This document shows, one piece after another, positions 17,792 through 24,838 of a stretch of DNA of 64,000 nucleotides. The notes under the pieces are model-generated. The model saw nothing but the letters and a program-made list of their open reading frames with translations. It had not been told where the DNA came from and did no database searches. Within the stretch, counting starts at the first letter, position 1. The number at the start of each line of letters is the position of its first letter. Both the position numbers and the translations under genes were made by a program. This DNA comes from an uncultured Paludibaculum sp. (lineage in GTDB: Bacteria; Acidobacteriota; Terriglobia; Bryobacterales; Bryobacteraceae): positions 682,001 to 746,000 of the forward strand of contig NZ_OY762267.1 in assembly GCF_963665245.1 (NCBI RefSeq), in the 5' to 3' direction.

Positions 17792-18661
17792 TCAGGGCTC
17801 CAGTCGTTTCAAAGTTTCCAGCACCACGCTGCCCACTGACTGCAGGCTCGCGGCGCTCAGCTTGTCCATCGTGTCGAGCTTCGTGTGCCACCAAGCGTGA
17901 TCGGGGCCGTAGTCGAAATCGATCAGATCCAGGGCGCGCACACCCTTGCGCAGGAACGGCACGTGATCATCCTCGATGGGCAGGGCCGCGCCATCGAAGT
18001 GCTTCGCCTGCCCGAGCTGAGAGGCCACCTGCCACAACACACTACGCAGCACGTCGGACGAGTACTCCTCCTTCACGACGTGCAAATCCCGATCGCCAAT
18101 CATGTCCACGTTGATCAGCGCCGTCATGCGGCTCAGTGTCCCATCGGCGTACCATTTGTCCGCCAGATGCCGCGATCCGTAGAGCGAATCCGTGGCGGTC
18201 CAATCCTTCACAGCTTCCTCGCCGTCGAAGAAGACCAGGTAGACGTCGTTCTTCAGCGGTACGGACTTCAACGCGGTCGCCATCTCCAGCAGCAACCCGG
18301 CCGACGACCCGCCGTCGTTCGCGCCAACAAACGGAAACGGAAAGCGCTTCGTGTCGTAGTGACCGCTCACAGCCACCGACTTCCCACTCAATCCGGTCCG
18401 CCGCGCGATGATGTTCTTCATGACGACCGGACCGGCTGGGGTCTTGGCCGTGAACACATCTTCCACCACCTGCCAGCCGGCAGCCTTCAGCTGCGCCGAG
18501 ATGTAGTCCTGCGCCTTCTTGATGGCCGGAGTGCCGGAAGGCCGCGGCCCAAAAGCCACCAGAGCCTTGGTATGGTCGTACGCCCGCTGGCCGGAAAACT
18601 CCGCGGCCCACACAGGCAAGGCAAGAATCAGGCAGGCCAGCACTCGTTGGGAACGTTGCAT
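17792..18661 (-). CDS. M28-family zinc hydrolase, glutaminyl-peptide cyclotransferase-like
   Basis: A 289-aa secreted protein with signal peptide (VLACLILALPVWAAEF). The fold is that of M28 aminopeptidases, but the block FFDGEEAVKDWTATDSLYGS closely resembles the signature of animal-type glutaminyl cyclases, which turn N-terminal Gln into pyroglutamate. Candidate metal ligands are in GHYDTK, GANDGGSS, DGEEA, NVDMIGD and the late DHAWWHT. The length also fits the cyclase group. Peptidase activity cannot be excluded. It is followed closely by the cupin gene. Confidence 0.75.
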   Translation of the reverse strand: MQRSQRVLACLILALPVWAAEFSGQRAYDHTKALVAFGPRPSGTPAIKKAQDYISAQLKAAGWQVVEDVFTAKTPAGPVVMKNIIARRTGLSGKSVAVSGHYDTKRFPFPFVGANDGGSSAGLLLEMATALKSVPLKNDVYLVFFDGEEAVKDWTATDSLYGSRHLADKWYADGTLSRMTALINVDMIGDRDLHVVKEEYSSDVLRSVLWQVASQLGQAKHFDGAALPIEDDHVPFLRKGVRALDLIDFDYGPDHAWWHTKLDTMDKLSAASLQSVGSVVLETLKRLEP

Positions 18662-18761
18662 CCAGATATCAGTGTAGCGGCGAGACGAGCACTCGCGAAA
18701 CCGGAGCCCCGCCGCCGGCGTAAGATGGGAGCAGCCGTTAGTCGTCCGGCCCCATACCCCG

Positions 18762-19643
18762 ATGAGCTCCTACCAGCGGCTCGGCGACGCGCAACTACTC
18801 TACGTTGAACCCATCGGTGCCTGGCCCGATCAAGTCGGAGCAGGCGAATACTGGCCGCCGACTCCAACTCCGGTCATCGCGCTCTTCGAGCGGGCCTACA
18901 CCGGCGACCGCGACGACGACACCACCTGGCATTGCATCCACGAACTGCAGCTTCGCCACACACCCGAGGTCTTCGACAGTGCCATGGACTACTGCCAGTC
19001 GCGTGACCCGCGCTGGCGCGAAATCGGTCTCGACGTTCTCGCGCAGCTCGGAGCCGACCGTCCTAGCGAGCAGCGGTGGTATCGCCCCGAGTGCCGCACC
19101 ACGGCGCTGCGTGGGCTCAACGATCCCAACATCCATGTCGTCCGATCCGCGGCCATGGCTCTCGCGCATCTTAACGCGGACTGCTCCACTACGGACGCGC
19201 TGCTCGGCCTGGAAGGCCACCCCGACGCCGAGGTTCGCGTGGCGGTCACGGCCGGGCTGGTGGGCCAGAATACGGTAGAGTCGCGTCAGGCGCTCCTTCG
19301 TCTGATGGAAGACGAGAATCAGGACGTCCGCGAGTGGGCCACCACGGCCATCGGACAGAGCGCGGAGCCTTCCCCGGAAGTCGTGCGCGCCCTCCAGAAG
19401 CGTTGGAACGAAGAGACGTTTGAAGACGCGCGCAACCAGGCGCTATGGGGTTTGGCACGTTTCCGCGATCGGGCAGCGATCGAAGAACTGGTGGAGCGCT
19501 TTCGCACTGCGACCTGGGTCTCGGGCGACATGGCCGCGATCCGCGAGCTGCACGGCTACCAGGACGACGATCCGCCCATTTGGGAGATCATCGAGGCAAC
19601 GCGCTACTACCTCTATTCGAACCCGGGTCCGCCGTCCAGATAA
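18762..19643 (+). CDS. HEAT-repeat protein
   Basis: The 293-aa soluble protein consists of helical HEAT/armadillo-type repeats. Clear units are DPRWREIGLDVLAQLG, DPNIHVVRSAAMALAHL, HPDAEVRVAVTAGLVGQ, DENQDVREWATTAIGQS and EDARNQALWGLARFRDR. There is no signal peptide. HEAT arrays act as protein-binding scaffolds, and some bacterial ones are phycobilin lyase-like or AlkD-like, but no catalytic residues point to a reaction here. The gene is divergent from the M28 gene (100 bases between starts) and ends in front of a strong terminator shared with the convergent methyltransferase gene. Confidence 0.75.
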   Translation: MSSYQRLGDAQLLYVEPIGAWPDQVGAGEYWPPTPTPVIALFERAYTGDRDDDTTWHCIHELQLRHTPEVFDSAMDYCQSRDPRWREIGLDVLAQLGADRPSEQRWYRPECRTTALRGLNDPNIHVVRSAAMALAHLNADCSTTDALLGLEGHPDAEVRVAVTAGLVGQNTVESRQALLRLMEDENQDVREWATTAIGQSAEPSPEVVRALQKRWNEETFEDARNQALWGLARFRDRAAIEELVERFRTATWVSGDMAAIRELHGYQDDDPPIWEIIEATRYYLYSNPGPPSR

Positions 19644-19653
19644 CTCCAGGAGG

Positions 19654-19697
19654 GCGGACGCCTTCGTCCGCAGCCGGCCCCCAGGCCGGCTTTCTTC
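19654..19697. terminator. Double hairpin between convergent genes
   Basis: Two hairpins lie in tandem. The first pairs GCGGACG (19654-19660) with CGTCCGC (19665-19671). The second pairs AGCCGGCC (19672-19679) with GGCCGGCT (19684-19691) and is followed by TTCTT. The second looks like a rho-independent terminator for the HEAT-repeat gene. Confidence 0.7.
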
Positions 19698-19708
19698 CGG
19701 TTCGAAAA

Positions 19709-20407
19709 CTATCGCCTCCCCAGCGCCTTCACCGCCACGCACTTGTACCCCAAAGTGAAATTCTTCTCTTTGTCCAGCCCGTCAAACAGCGGCAGCACTA
19801 GTGCCAGCGGCAAAAAGACCACCGCCGGAATCACTTTCAGAGGCCCCGGAAAAAACTGCAGGCCGCTCAACAACCGCCGCGCCACCAGGCGAAAGTATCC
19901 GCCCGCCGGCTCGAGAGTCCGCAGTTCCAGCCCCGCCTGGGCAAACAGGTAAGCCAACCCATGCCGCGTATACCGGAAATAATCGTGCGGCGACTGGTGC
20001 ACTTCCCACTCATGCGGAGCTACCACCAGCAGCACGCCGCCCGGCTTCAGCACTCTCGCAATCTCGCGCAACGCCAGCTTCGGCTCCCGCAGGTGCTCCA
20101 TTGTCACGATGTTCAGCGAGGCGTCGAAAAGCTTGTCCGGAAACGGCAGATCGTTCAGATCGGCAACCACGTCCAGGGCGCCATAGTCCCAGGCGTTGTC
20201 GCCCACGCCCAAGTCCACGCCCATATAGCGGTGCCGCTGGAAATAGCCCGAGTACTGCCCTTCCCCCGCCCCCGCGTCCAGCACCCGCGCCCCGTCCGGC
20301 AAGCCCGCGGCGAACTCCGTCACCGCGTCTTCAATCATGGCTTCGAACGAGTAGATATACCTGCGCAGCCAGTCGGGCAGCACGCGCCGGGCCGTCTCGT
20401 ATCTCAT
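19709..20407 (-). CDS. SAM-dependent methyltransferase (class I)
   Basis: The 232-aa product contains the SAM-binding motif VLDAGAGEGQYSGYF near residue 40 and the methyltransferase_11 blocks LPFPDKLFDASLNIVTMEHL and EIARVLKPGGVLLVVAPHEW. A hydrophobic stretch near the C-terminus (VIPAVVFLPLALVLPLF) may touch the membrane. The start at 20407 overlaps the stop of the upstream methyltransferase gene by 4 bases (ATGA), so the pair is translationally coupled. With the upstream methyltransferase and glycosyltransferase this suggests cell-surface polysaccharide or glycolipid modification. Confidence 0.82.
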   Translation of the reverse strand: MRYETARRVLPDWLRRYIYSFEAMIEDAVTEFAAGLPDGARVLDAGAGEGQYSGYFQRHRYMGVDLGVGDNAWDYGALDVVADLNDLPFPDKLFDASLNIVTMEHLREPKLALREIARVLKPGGVLLVVAPHEWEVHQSPHDYFRYTRHGLAYLFAQAGLELRTLEPAGGYFRLVARRLLSGLQFFPGPLKVIPAVVFLPLALVLPLFDGLDKEKNFTLGYKCVAVKALGRR

Positions 20408-21669
20408 GCCTTGGGCTTTGCCTCGATCATGATGCTCGCGCCGCAACGGCAGGCGGCCTCCAGCATCGTGAGAGGAATCGCAGCCAACACCAGCGCGAAG
20501 TACGCCGCATCCTTCAAGAGCTTGATCCGTGGATGGTCCTGCACGCCGCGAATCCGCCGCGACATCGGATCCAGCCCCAGCGCCAATGTCGTCGCCAGCC
20601 CGGCTGGATTGTCCCGCAGCGAAAAGTGCTTCCGCCGGACCACTTCAAACCCGCAGTACTCCAGCAGATTGACCAAGTCCTGTTCCTTGAAGTCGATCAG
20701 GTGGCGCGGGATGTCCAGCCCGTTCCAGTTCTCGCCGAAGAGCAGAAACTGCCAGCTCGCCGCATTCGGCACTTGCACCACCAGGCGTCCGTCCGGCCGC
20801 AGTAATTTGCGCGCCGCATTCAGATACGCCGACGGATCGTAGAGGTGCTCCAGCACGTGGAACATCGTAATCGCGCGGAACGAACCCGGCCGGAACGGAG
20901 CTCTCGGTAGTGCACCGCAGGCCACCGGAACTCCATTGGTGGACCACGCTACCGACGCGGCGTTCACTGAGAAGTCCAGGCCGACAATCTGGTCCTGCGG
21001 CAGGTTCAACTCGCGCAGAAACAGACCGCCGCCACAGCCCACGTCCAACACCGGAGCCGTCCCTTCGCACGATTCCAGCGCCTTGCGTACAAAGCGCACG
21101 TGGTCGCGCAACACAAACCGGCGCCAGAACTCGGCCAGACGGTCGGCCGCATCGCCGCCCGGGTCATACCAGTAGTTCTCGGGGTAGTACTGGCGAATCT
21201 CGTCCGCCTCCGGCCATGGATACAACCGGATCAACTTGCACTCACGGCACTCCACCACCAGGAAGACCTTGTCGGTGGTGTTGTACAGCTTGTCCGTGCC
21301 GTGACAGAGCGTTCGCATCTGAGCCGACCCGCACGCCGGGCACGAGTCGAACTCGGTGGTCGCCGAAAGGTCGCCTATGGCTGGCTCGGCTTGGCTACCT
21401 GCTGGCTCAGATCTTTCAGCGAAATGCGATGGCTGAGGATCAGTTGATGAATCTGCCTCGGGCTCAGCCGGCGCAGCGGCGCTAGCGCCCGCCGCTTCTT
21501 CAACGTCGCCGGGGTCATCAGAATCGCTTGCCAGTCGCCCTTCAAGAGAGCTAAAAAGGCTGTCAGTTTGCTTGTCGGGCTCTGGAACCGGCTGATCTCC
21601 CCCCGATTTCGGAGGGCCGCCCACAGACCCGCGAGAAGCCTTACGAGATAGTACACGCCGTTTCGCCAC
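20404..21669 (-). CDS. Class I SAM methyltransferase with N-terminal zinc ribbon
   Basis: The clear homology begins near residue 108 with a zinc-ribbon pair (CPACG...CREC), followed by LIRLYPWPEADEIRQYYPEN. Next come the SAM motif PVLDVGCGGGLFLREL and the block MFHVLEHLYDPSAYLNAARK. This is the methyltransferase architecture frequent in polysaccharide and glycolipid gene clusters. The first 105 residues from the ATG at 21669 are acidic, alanine- and proline-rich and lie entirely within the 3' end of the glycosyltransferase gene in another frame. No good internal ATG, GTG or TTG was found close to the zinc ribbon, so the true start is uncertain. Membrane association is possible through YFALVLAAIPLTMLEA near the C-terminus. 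Confidence 0.75.
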   Translation of the reverse strand: MAKRRVLSRKASRGSVGGPPKSGGDQPVPEPDKQTDSLFSSLEGRLASDSDDPGDVEEAAGASAAAPAEPEADSSTDPQPSHFAERSEPAGSQAEPAIGDLSATTEFDSCPACGSAQMRTLCHGTDKLYNTTDKVFLVVECRECKLIRLYPWPEADEIRQYYPENYWYDPGGDAADRLAEFWRRFVLRDHVRFVRKALESCEGTAPVLDVGCGGGLFLRELNLPQDQIVGLDFSVNAASVAWSTNGVPVACGALPRAPFRPGSFRAITMFHVLEHLYDPSAYLNAARKLLRPDGRLVVQVPNAASWQFLLFGENWNGLDIPRHLIDFKEQDLVNLLEYCGFEVVRRKHFSLRDNPAGLATTLALGLDPMSRRIRGVQDHPRIKLLKDAAYFALVLAAIPLTMLEAACRCGASIMIEAKPKA

Positions 21670-22448
21670 AAAAGACTTCCAGGAAACAGTTTAACGGCTA
21701 ACAACAGCCGGTTGCGCTCAATCAGTGTAATACGCAGGGGATTCAACTGGCCCAGCGTCGCCCCGCGGTGGTGCCGCACACGGGCATGCGGCGTGTAAAT
21801 CGAGCGGTAGCCACAGATACGGGCGCGCAGCCCCAGTTCAGCATCATCCCCATACGCAAAAAGGTCTTCGTCAAACGCGCCGATCGCCCGCAGCATCGAG
21901 GCCCTGTACATACAAGCGCAGCCATCGGGCCACAGCACTTCCTCCACTTTGTCATACTGGCCGCGATCCACCTCACCGGTGCCCCGGCCCCGGTTCTGTC
22001 CGTCCGGGTAGATCAGGTGCCCCACTTTGTCGATGATGCGCGGATCCTCGTGAACCACAATCTTCGACGCCGCCATTCCGACTTCCGGGTCGGTGAAGAC
22101 CGCTCGCAGGGCGCCCAGCCATCCGGCGTCCGCCTCGGCGTCGTTGTTCAGCAGCGCGACGAACTCACCGCGCGCCGCCGCGATGCCCTGGTTGTTGGCG
22201 CCACAGAAACCACGATTCTCGCGGTTCTGGATCAGCTTCACCGCGAAGGGCGCGGTCCGGGAGAAACTCTCGACCACCTCGGCCGAGCCATCGGTGGAAC
22301 CGTTGTCCACGACGATGACTTCAAAAGGCACGCCCTGATCCCGTCCTAGACTAGCCAGACACTCCGCCAGCAGCGCGCGGCGATTCCAGTTGACGATAAC
22401 GACGGAGACAAATCCTTCCGGAAGTGACTCCAAACCTTGGAATGACAA
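21375..22448 (-). CDS. Family 2 glycosyltransferase
   Basis: The 357-aa protein shows the GT2 nucleotide-sugar fold: VSVVIVNWNRRALLAECLAS, VIVVDNGSTDGSAEVV, RGFCGANNQG, LLNNDAEADAGW (DxD-type metal site) and a later YGDDAELGLRARICGY with ARVRHHRGAT. It resembles rhamnosyltransferase-like enzymes of surface polysaccharide synthesis. The C-terminal 100 residues are basic with one hydrophobic segment (GVYYLVRLLAGLWAAL). The predicted start is TTG at 22448, with no clear ribosome binding site, so the start is uncertain. Its last 295 bases overlap the methyltransferase frame starting at 21669. Confidence 0.82.
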   Translation of the reverse strand: MSFQGLESLPEGFVSVVIVNWNRRALLAECLASLGRDQGVPFEVIVVDNGSTDGSAEVVESFSRTAPFAVKLIQNRENRGFCGANNQGIAAARGEFVALLNNDAEADAGWLGALRAVFTDPEVGMAASKIVVHEDPRIIDKVGHLIYPDGQNRGRGTGEVDRGQYDKVEEVLWPDGCACMYRASMLRAIGAFDEDLFAYGDDAELGLRARICGYRSIYTPHARVRHHRGATLGQLNPLRITLIERNRLLLAVKLFPGSLLWRNGVYYLVRLLAGLWAALRNRGEISRFQSPTSKLTAFLALLKGDWQAILMTPATLKKRRALAPLRRLSPRQIHQLILSHRISLKDLSQQVAKPSQP

Positions 22449-22450
22449 CG

Positions 22451-22482
22451 TGTTGTATCATACCATTCAGGCATACAATTCC
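22451..22482 (+). promoter_or_regulatory. Predicted leaderless promoter of the RodZ-like gene
   Basis: TACAAT at 22474-22479 ends 3 bases before the ATG at 22483, and a TGTTGT at 22451-22456 is 17 bases further upstream. No Shine-Dalgarno sequence is visible, which fits a leaderless transcript. Only 34 bases separate the two divergent starts. Confidence 0.4.
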
Positions 22483-23382
22483 ATGCCGAGCTTGGGTCAG
22501 AAGCTCCGACAGGAGCGCGAAAAACGCGGGTTGAGCATTGAACAGTTGTCCGCGCAGACGCGCATCAATGTTCAATACTTTCAGTACATTGAGGCCGACG
22601 ACACGGCGTCGTTGCCGGGCGGCTTCTTCTATCGCAGCTTTGTCCGTCAATACGCCCGTTTGATGGAATTGCCGGAATCCGATTATCAGGCCACGCTCGA
22701 CCAAAGTCTGGCCGACGAATCGGCGCAATCGGTCGGCCGCGCCACCGCGTTGCCAGATCGCCCAATCGAAGTCCCACCCATCCCGACCGGCCGCTTTGAC
22801 GCGGCGCTCGAACTCCGCCGCTGGGCTTGGCGCCTGGGCGTACTGGTCCTGGTTATCGCCCTGTGTTCCGGCGTGTATACGTTCTGGGAACGTTGGGGCC
22901 TGCAACGCGAAGAAGAGAGAATTGCCGCGGCCCGCGTTGAACCGCCTGCCCAGAAGCCGGCGGAAAAACAGCAGACCGCGCCGCAGCCGCCGCCGGTCGC
23001 GCCCGTCACGCCGCCGCCTGCCGAGCAGCCAGCGCCGCTGCAGGCGTCCATCCTGCCGCAGACCGCCGAGATTCCAGCCAGCGGGGCCGTGCGCTTGATC
23101 ATCCGCGCTACCGAAATGACCTGGGTCGCCGTCTGGCAGGGTGACAAACAGTTGTTTGCCGACGTCATCCGCCCCGGAGAGACGCGCGGCTTCGGCTCGC
23201 CCAACCAGTTGCGCATCCGTCTGGGCAACGCCGGCGGCGTGCAGATGGAATGGAACGGCCAGGCCGTCGATCCGGTTGGCCCCAAAGGCCAGGTGCGCAC
23301 CGTTGTGTTCCGCCCCGACGGCTACTCCGTCGTCCAGCCCCCACCACCGCCCACCGAGACAAAGCCCGACGGCCAGGGTTAG
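22483..23382 (+). CDS. RodZ-like helix-turn-helix membrane protein
   Basis: The 299-aa protein has a Cro-type helix-turn-helix at the N-terminus: GQKLRQEREKRGLSIEQLSA followed by YIEADDTASLPGGFFYRSFV. One membrane helix follows at about residues 113-132 (WRLGVLVLVIALCSGVYTFW). After it come a Pro/Gln-rich linker and a C-terminal DUF4115-like beta domain (ATEMTWVAVWQGDKQLF...). This is the RodZ layout; RodZ links the MreB cytoskeleton to the cell wall. I chose the ATG at 22483 because the conserved domain starts there and the longer frame would overlap the divergent glycosyltransferase gene. Confidence 0.82.
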   Translation: MPSLGQKLRQEREKRGLSIEQLSAQTRINVQYFQYIEADDTASLPGGFFYRSFVRQYARLMELPESDYQATLDQSLADESAQSVGRATALPDRPIEVPPIPTGRFDAALELRRWAWRLGVLVLVIALCSGVYTFWERWGLQREEERIAAARVEPPAQKPAEKQQTAPQPPPVAPVTPPPAEQPAPLQASILPQTAEIPASGAVRLIIRATEMTWVAVWQGDKQLFADVIRPGETRGFGSPNQLRIRLGNAGGVQMEWNGQAVDPVGPKGQVRTVVFRPDGYSVVQPPPPPTETKPDGQG

Positions 23383-23419
23383 GCCGGTCCTCTTCGCCGT
23401 ATTCGCATAGAATCAGTTC

Positions 23420-24712
23420 ATGAGGCTCCCCCCGGCCCCTGGTGCGGACCCGGCCACACCCGTCAGCCCTGGTCAATCCGAATCCGCCGGCACGCTGCAG
23501 GCAGCCGTCGACCGGATTCTCGCCAGCCAGGCCTTCGAACGCACCCATCGCCTCTCGGTCCTGCTGCGCTACCTGACCGATCACAGCACCAGCGGTGATA
23601 CGGCTGGCCTGAAGGAGCCCATCATCGGCCAACGTGTCTTCGGCCGGCCCGCCGATTACATCGCCTCAGACGACAACATCGTCCGCTCGAACGTGCGCCA
23701 GCTCCGTTTGAAGCTGGAGGAATACTACTCTTCCGAGGGCGAGAAGGATCCGTGGCGCATCACGGTGCCCAAAGGTTCGTACCTCCTGAAACTGGAGCCG
23801 GCCGTGCAGCCTTTGCCGCCCACCCGCCTGGTCCGGCCCTGGCGACTGCCCGACCTCATCGCAGTACCGGCCGTTCTTCTGGCCGTGGTCGCGCTCGTCT
23901 GGTGGCTCCGCTCCATCGGCCCGCAGCCTAAGGATTGCCTTCTGAGCCTCCTGCGGCCCGGCCCGGGACAGCGCCTGCTGGTCGTCGGCTCCGACGCAAA
24001 TGTCCAGATGTACGTTCGCCTCGCCCGTCGCCGAGTCACGTTACAGGAGTACATCGGCGGTCGCTACCTGCGATCGGACCCACTGCCACCGGGCATCGAC
24101 CGAGCTGCTCTCTCCAACCTGCTCGCCAGCCGGTCCGTGACCGAAACCATCTTCCTCAACATCCTGCCCGAGTTTGCTCGCGCGTTGCCCTCCACCTCGC
24201 TTTCCGTCCTGGCTGCCGATTCCATCTCGCCGCGTGACTTCGACCACGACAACGCCGTACTCATCTCCGGCCCCTTCGGCAACCCTTGGGTGCAGATGTT
24301 CGACCGGGACCTGAACTTCCAGATTGAGGCGACTGAGGAGGTCACGTCGACCTGGATCCAAAACCGGAAGCCGATTCCCGGCGAGCAGGAGCGTTACCAG
24401 AACTACACCGATGCCAGCAAGACGATTGTCTGTTACGCCCGCCTGGCCTATCTGCCCGGGCCCCGTCCGGGTTCCCACATCCTGCTTGCCGGCGGACCGC
24501 ACCACGCCTCCACCCAGTCCGCCGGTCAGTTCCTCACCCGGGAAGACTCCCTGGATTCCATCCGGCGATTGCTGCACGTCCACCGGTCCGAGGCCGTGCC
24601 CTGGTTCGAAGCGGTCGTGGAGAGCCGGACCTTGAGCGTTGACCCCATCTCGATGCGGATTGTGGCGATTCGCCGGGTGGATCCGGCCAACACCGCCGAA
24701 ACGGCACGTTAA
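23420..24712 (+). CDS. Membrane-anchored wHTH-like regulatory protein (copy 2)
   Basis: This 430-aa protein shares the N-terminal block of the protein at 1340-2635: AVDRILASQAFERTHRLSVL, GLKEPIIG, RVFGRPADY, DNIVRSNVRQLRLKLEEYY and ITVPKGSYLLKLE. A membrane helix follows (IAVPAVLLAVVALVWWL, near residues 155-171). The C-terminal 250 residues are presumably periplasmic and only weakly resemble copy 1. It is followed after 126 bases by an Oar-like receptor on the same strand, whereas copy 1 is divergent from its receptor. A regulatory or sensory role is inferred from the domain pattern and the repeated neighbourhood. Confidence 0.65.
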   Translation: MRLPPAPGADPATPVSPGQSESAGTLQAAVDRILASQAFERTHRLSVLLRYLTDHSTSGDTAGLKEPIIGQRVFGRPADYIASDDNIVRSNVRQLRLKLEEYYSSEGEKDPWRITVPKGSYLLKLEPAVQPLPPTRLVRPWRLPDLIAVPAVLLAVVALVWWLRSIGPQPKDCLLSLLRPGPGQRLLVVGSDANVQMYVRLARRRVTLQEYIGGRYLRSDPLPPGIDRAALSNLLASRSVTETIFLNILPEFARALPSTSLSVLAADSISPRDFDHDNAVLISGPFGNPWVQMFDRDLNFQIEATEEVTSTWIQNRKPIPGEQERYQNYTDASKTIVCYARLAYLPGPRPGSHILLAGGPHHASTQSAGQFLTREDSLDSIRRLLHVHRSEAVPWFEAVVESRTLSVDPISMRIVAIRRVDPANTAETAR

Positions 24713-24719
24713 CGGACTC

Positions 24720-24747
24720 GTTTTGCCAGGGAAATCACTGGCAAAAC
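24720..24747. promoter_or_regulatory. Perfect 10-bp inverted repeat between regulator and receptor genes
   Basis: GTTTTGCCAG (24720-24729) and CTGGCAAAAC (24738-24747) are perfect arms with an 8-base spacer. The repeat lies 7 bases after the regulator stop and about 90 bases before the receptor start. No T-run follows, so it fits an operator better than a classical terminator, though terminator function cannot be excluded. The remaining 90 bases before the receptor show no clear promoter to me. Confidence 0.5.
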
Positions 24748-24838
24748 ACTGCAATCTCAATTCCTTAGCGCGCATAGTGAGGACGGGCTGGCGCGCACCT
24801 CGCCGCGCTGCCACTACGAATGCTCGTCCGGAGTCACC

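Noticed and set aside
20404..22448. Large surface-polysaccharide gene cluster
   Set aside because: Only one glycosyltransferase and two methyltransferases are present; no flippase, polymerase or export genes are nearby.
23383..23419. Promoter or attenuator between the RodZ-like and regulator genes
   Set aside because: Only 37 bases separate them and no convincing promoter elements or hairpin were seen.
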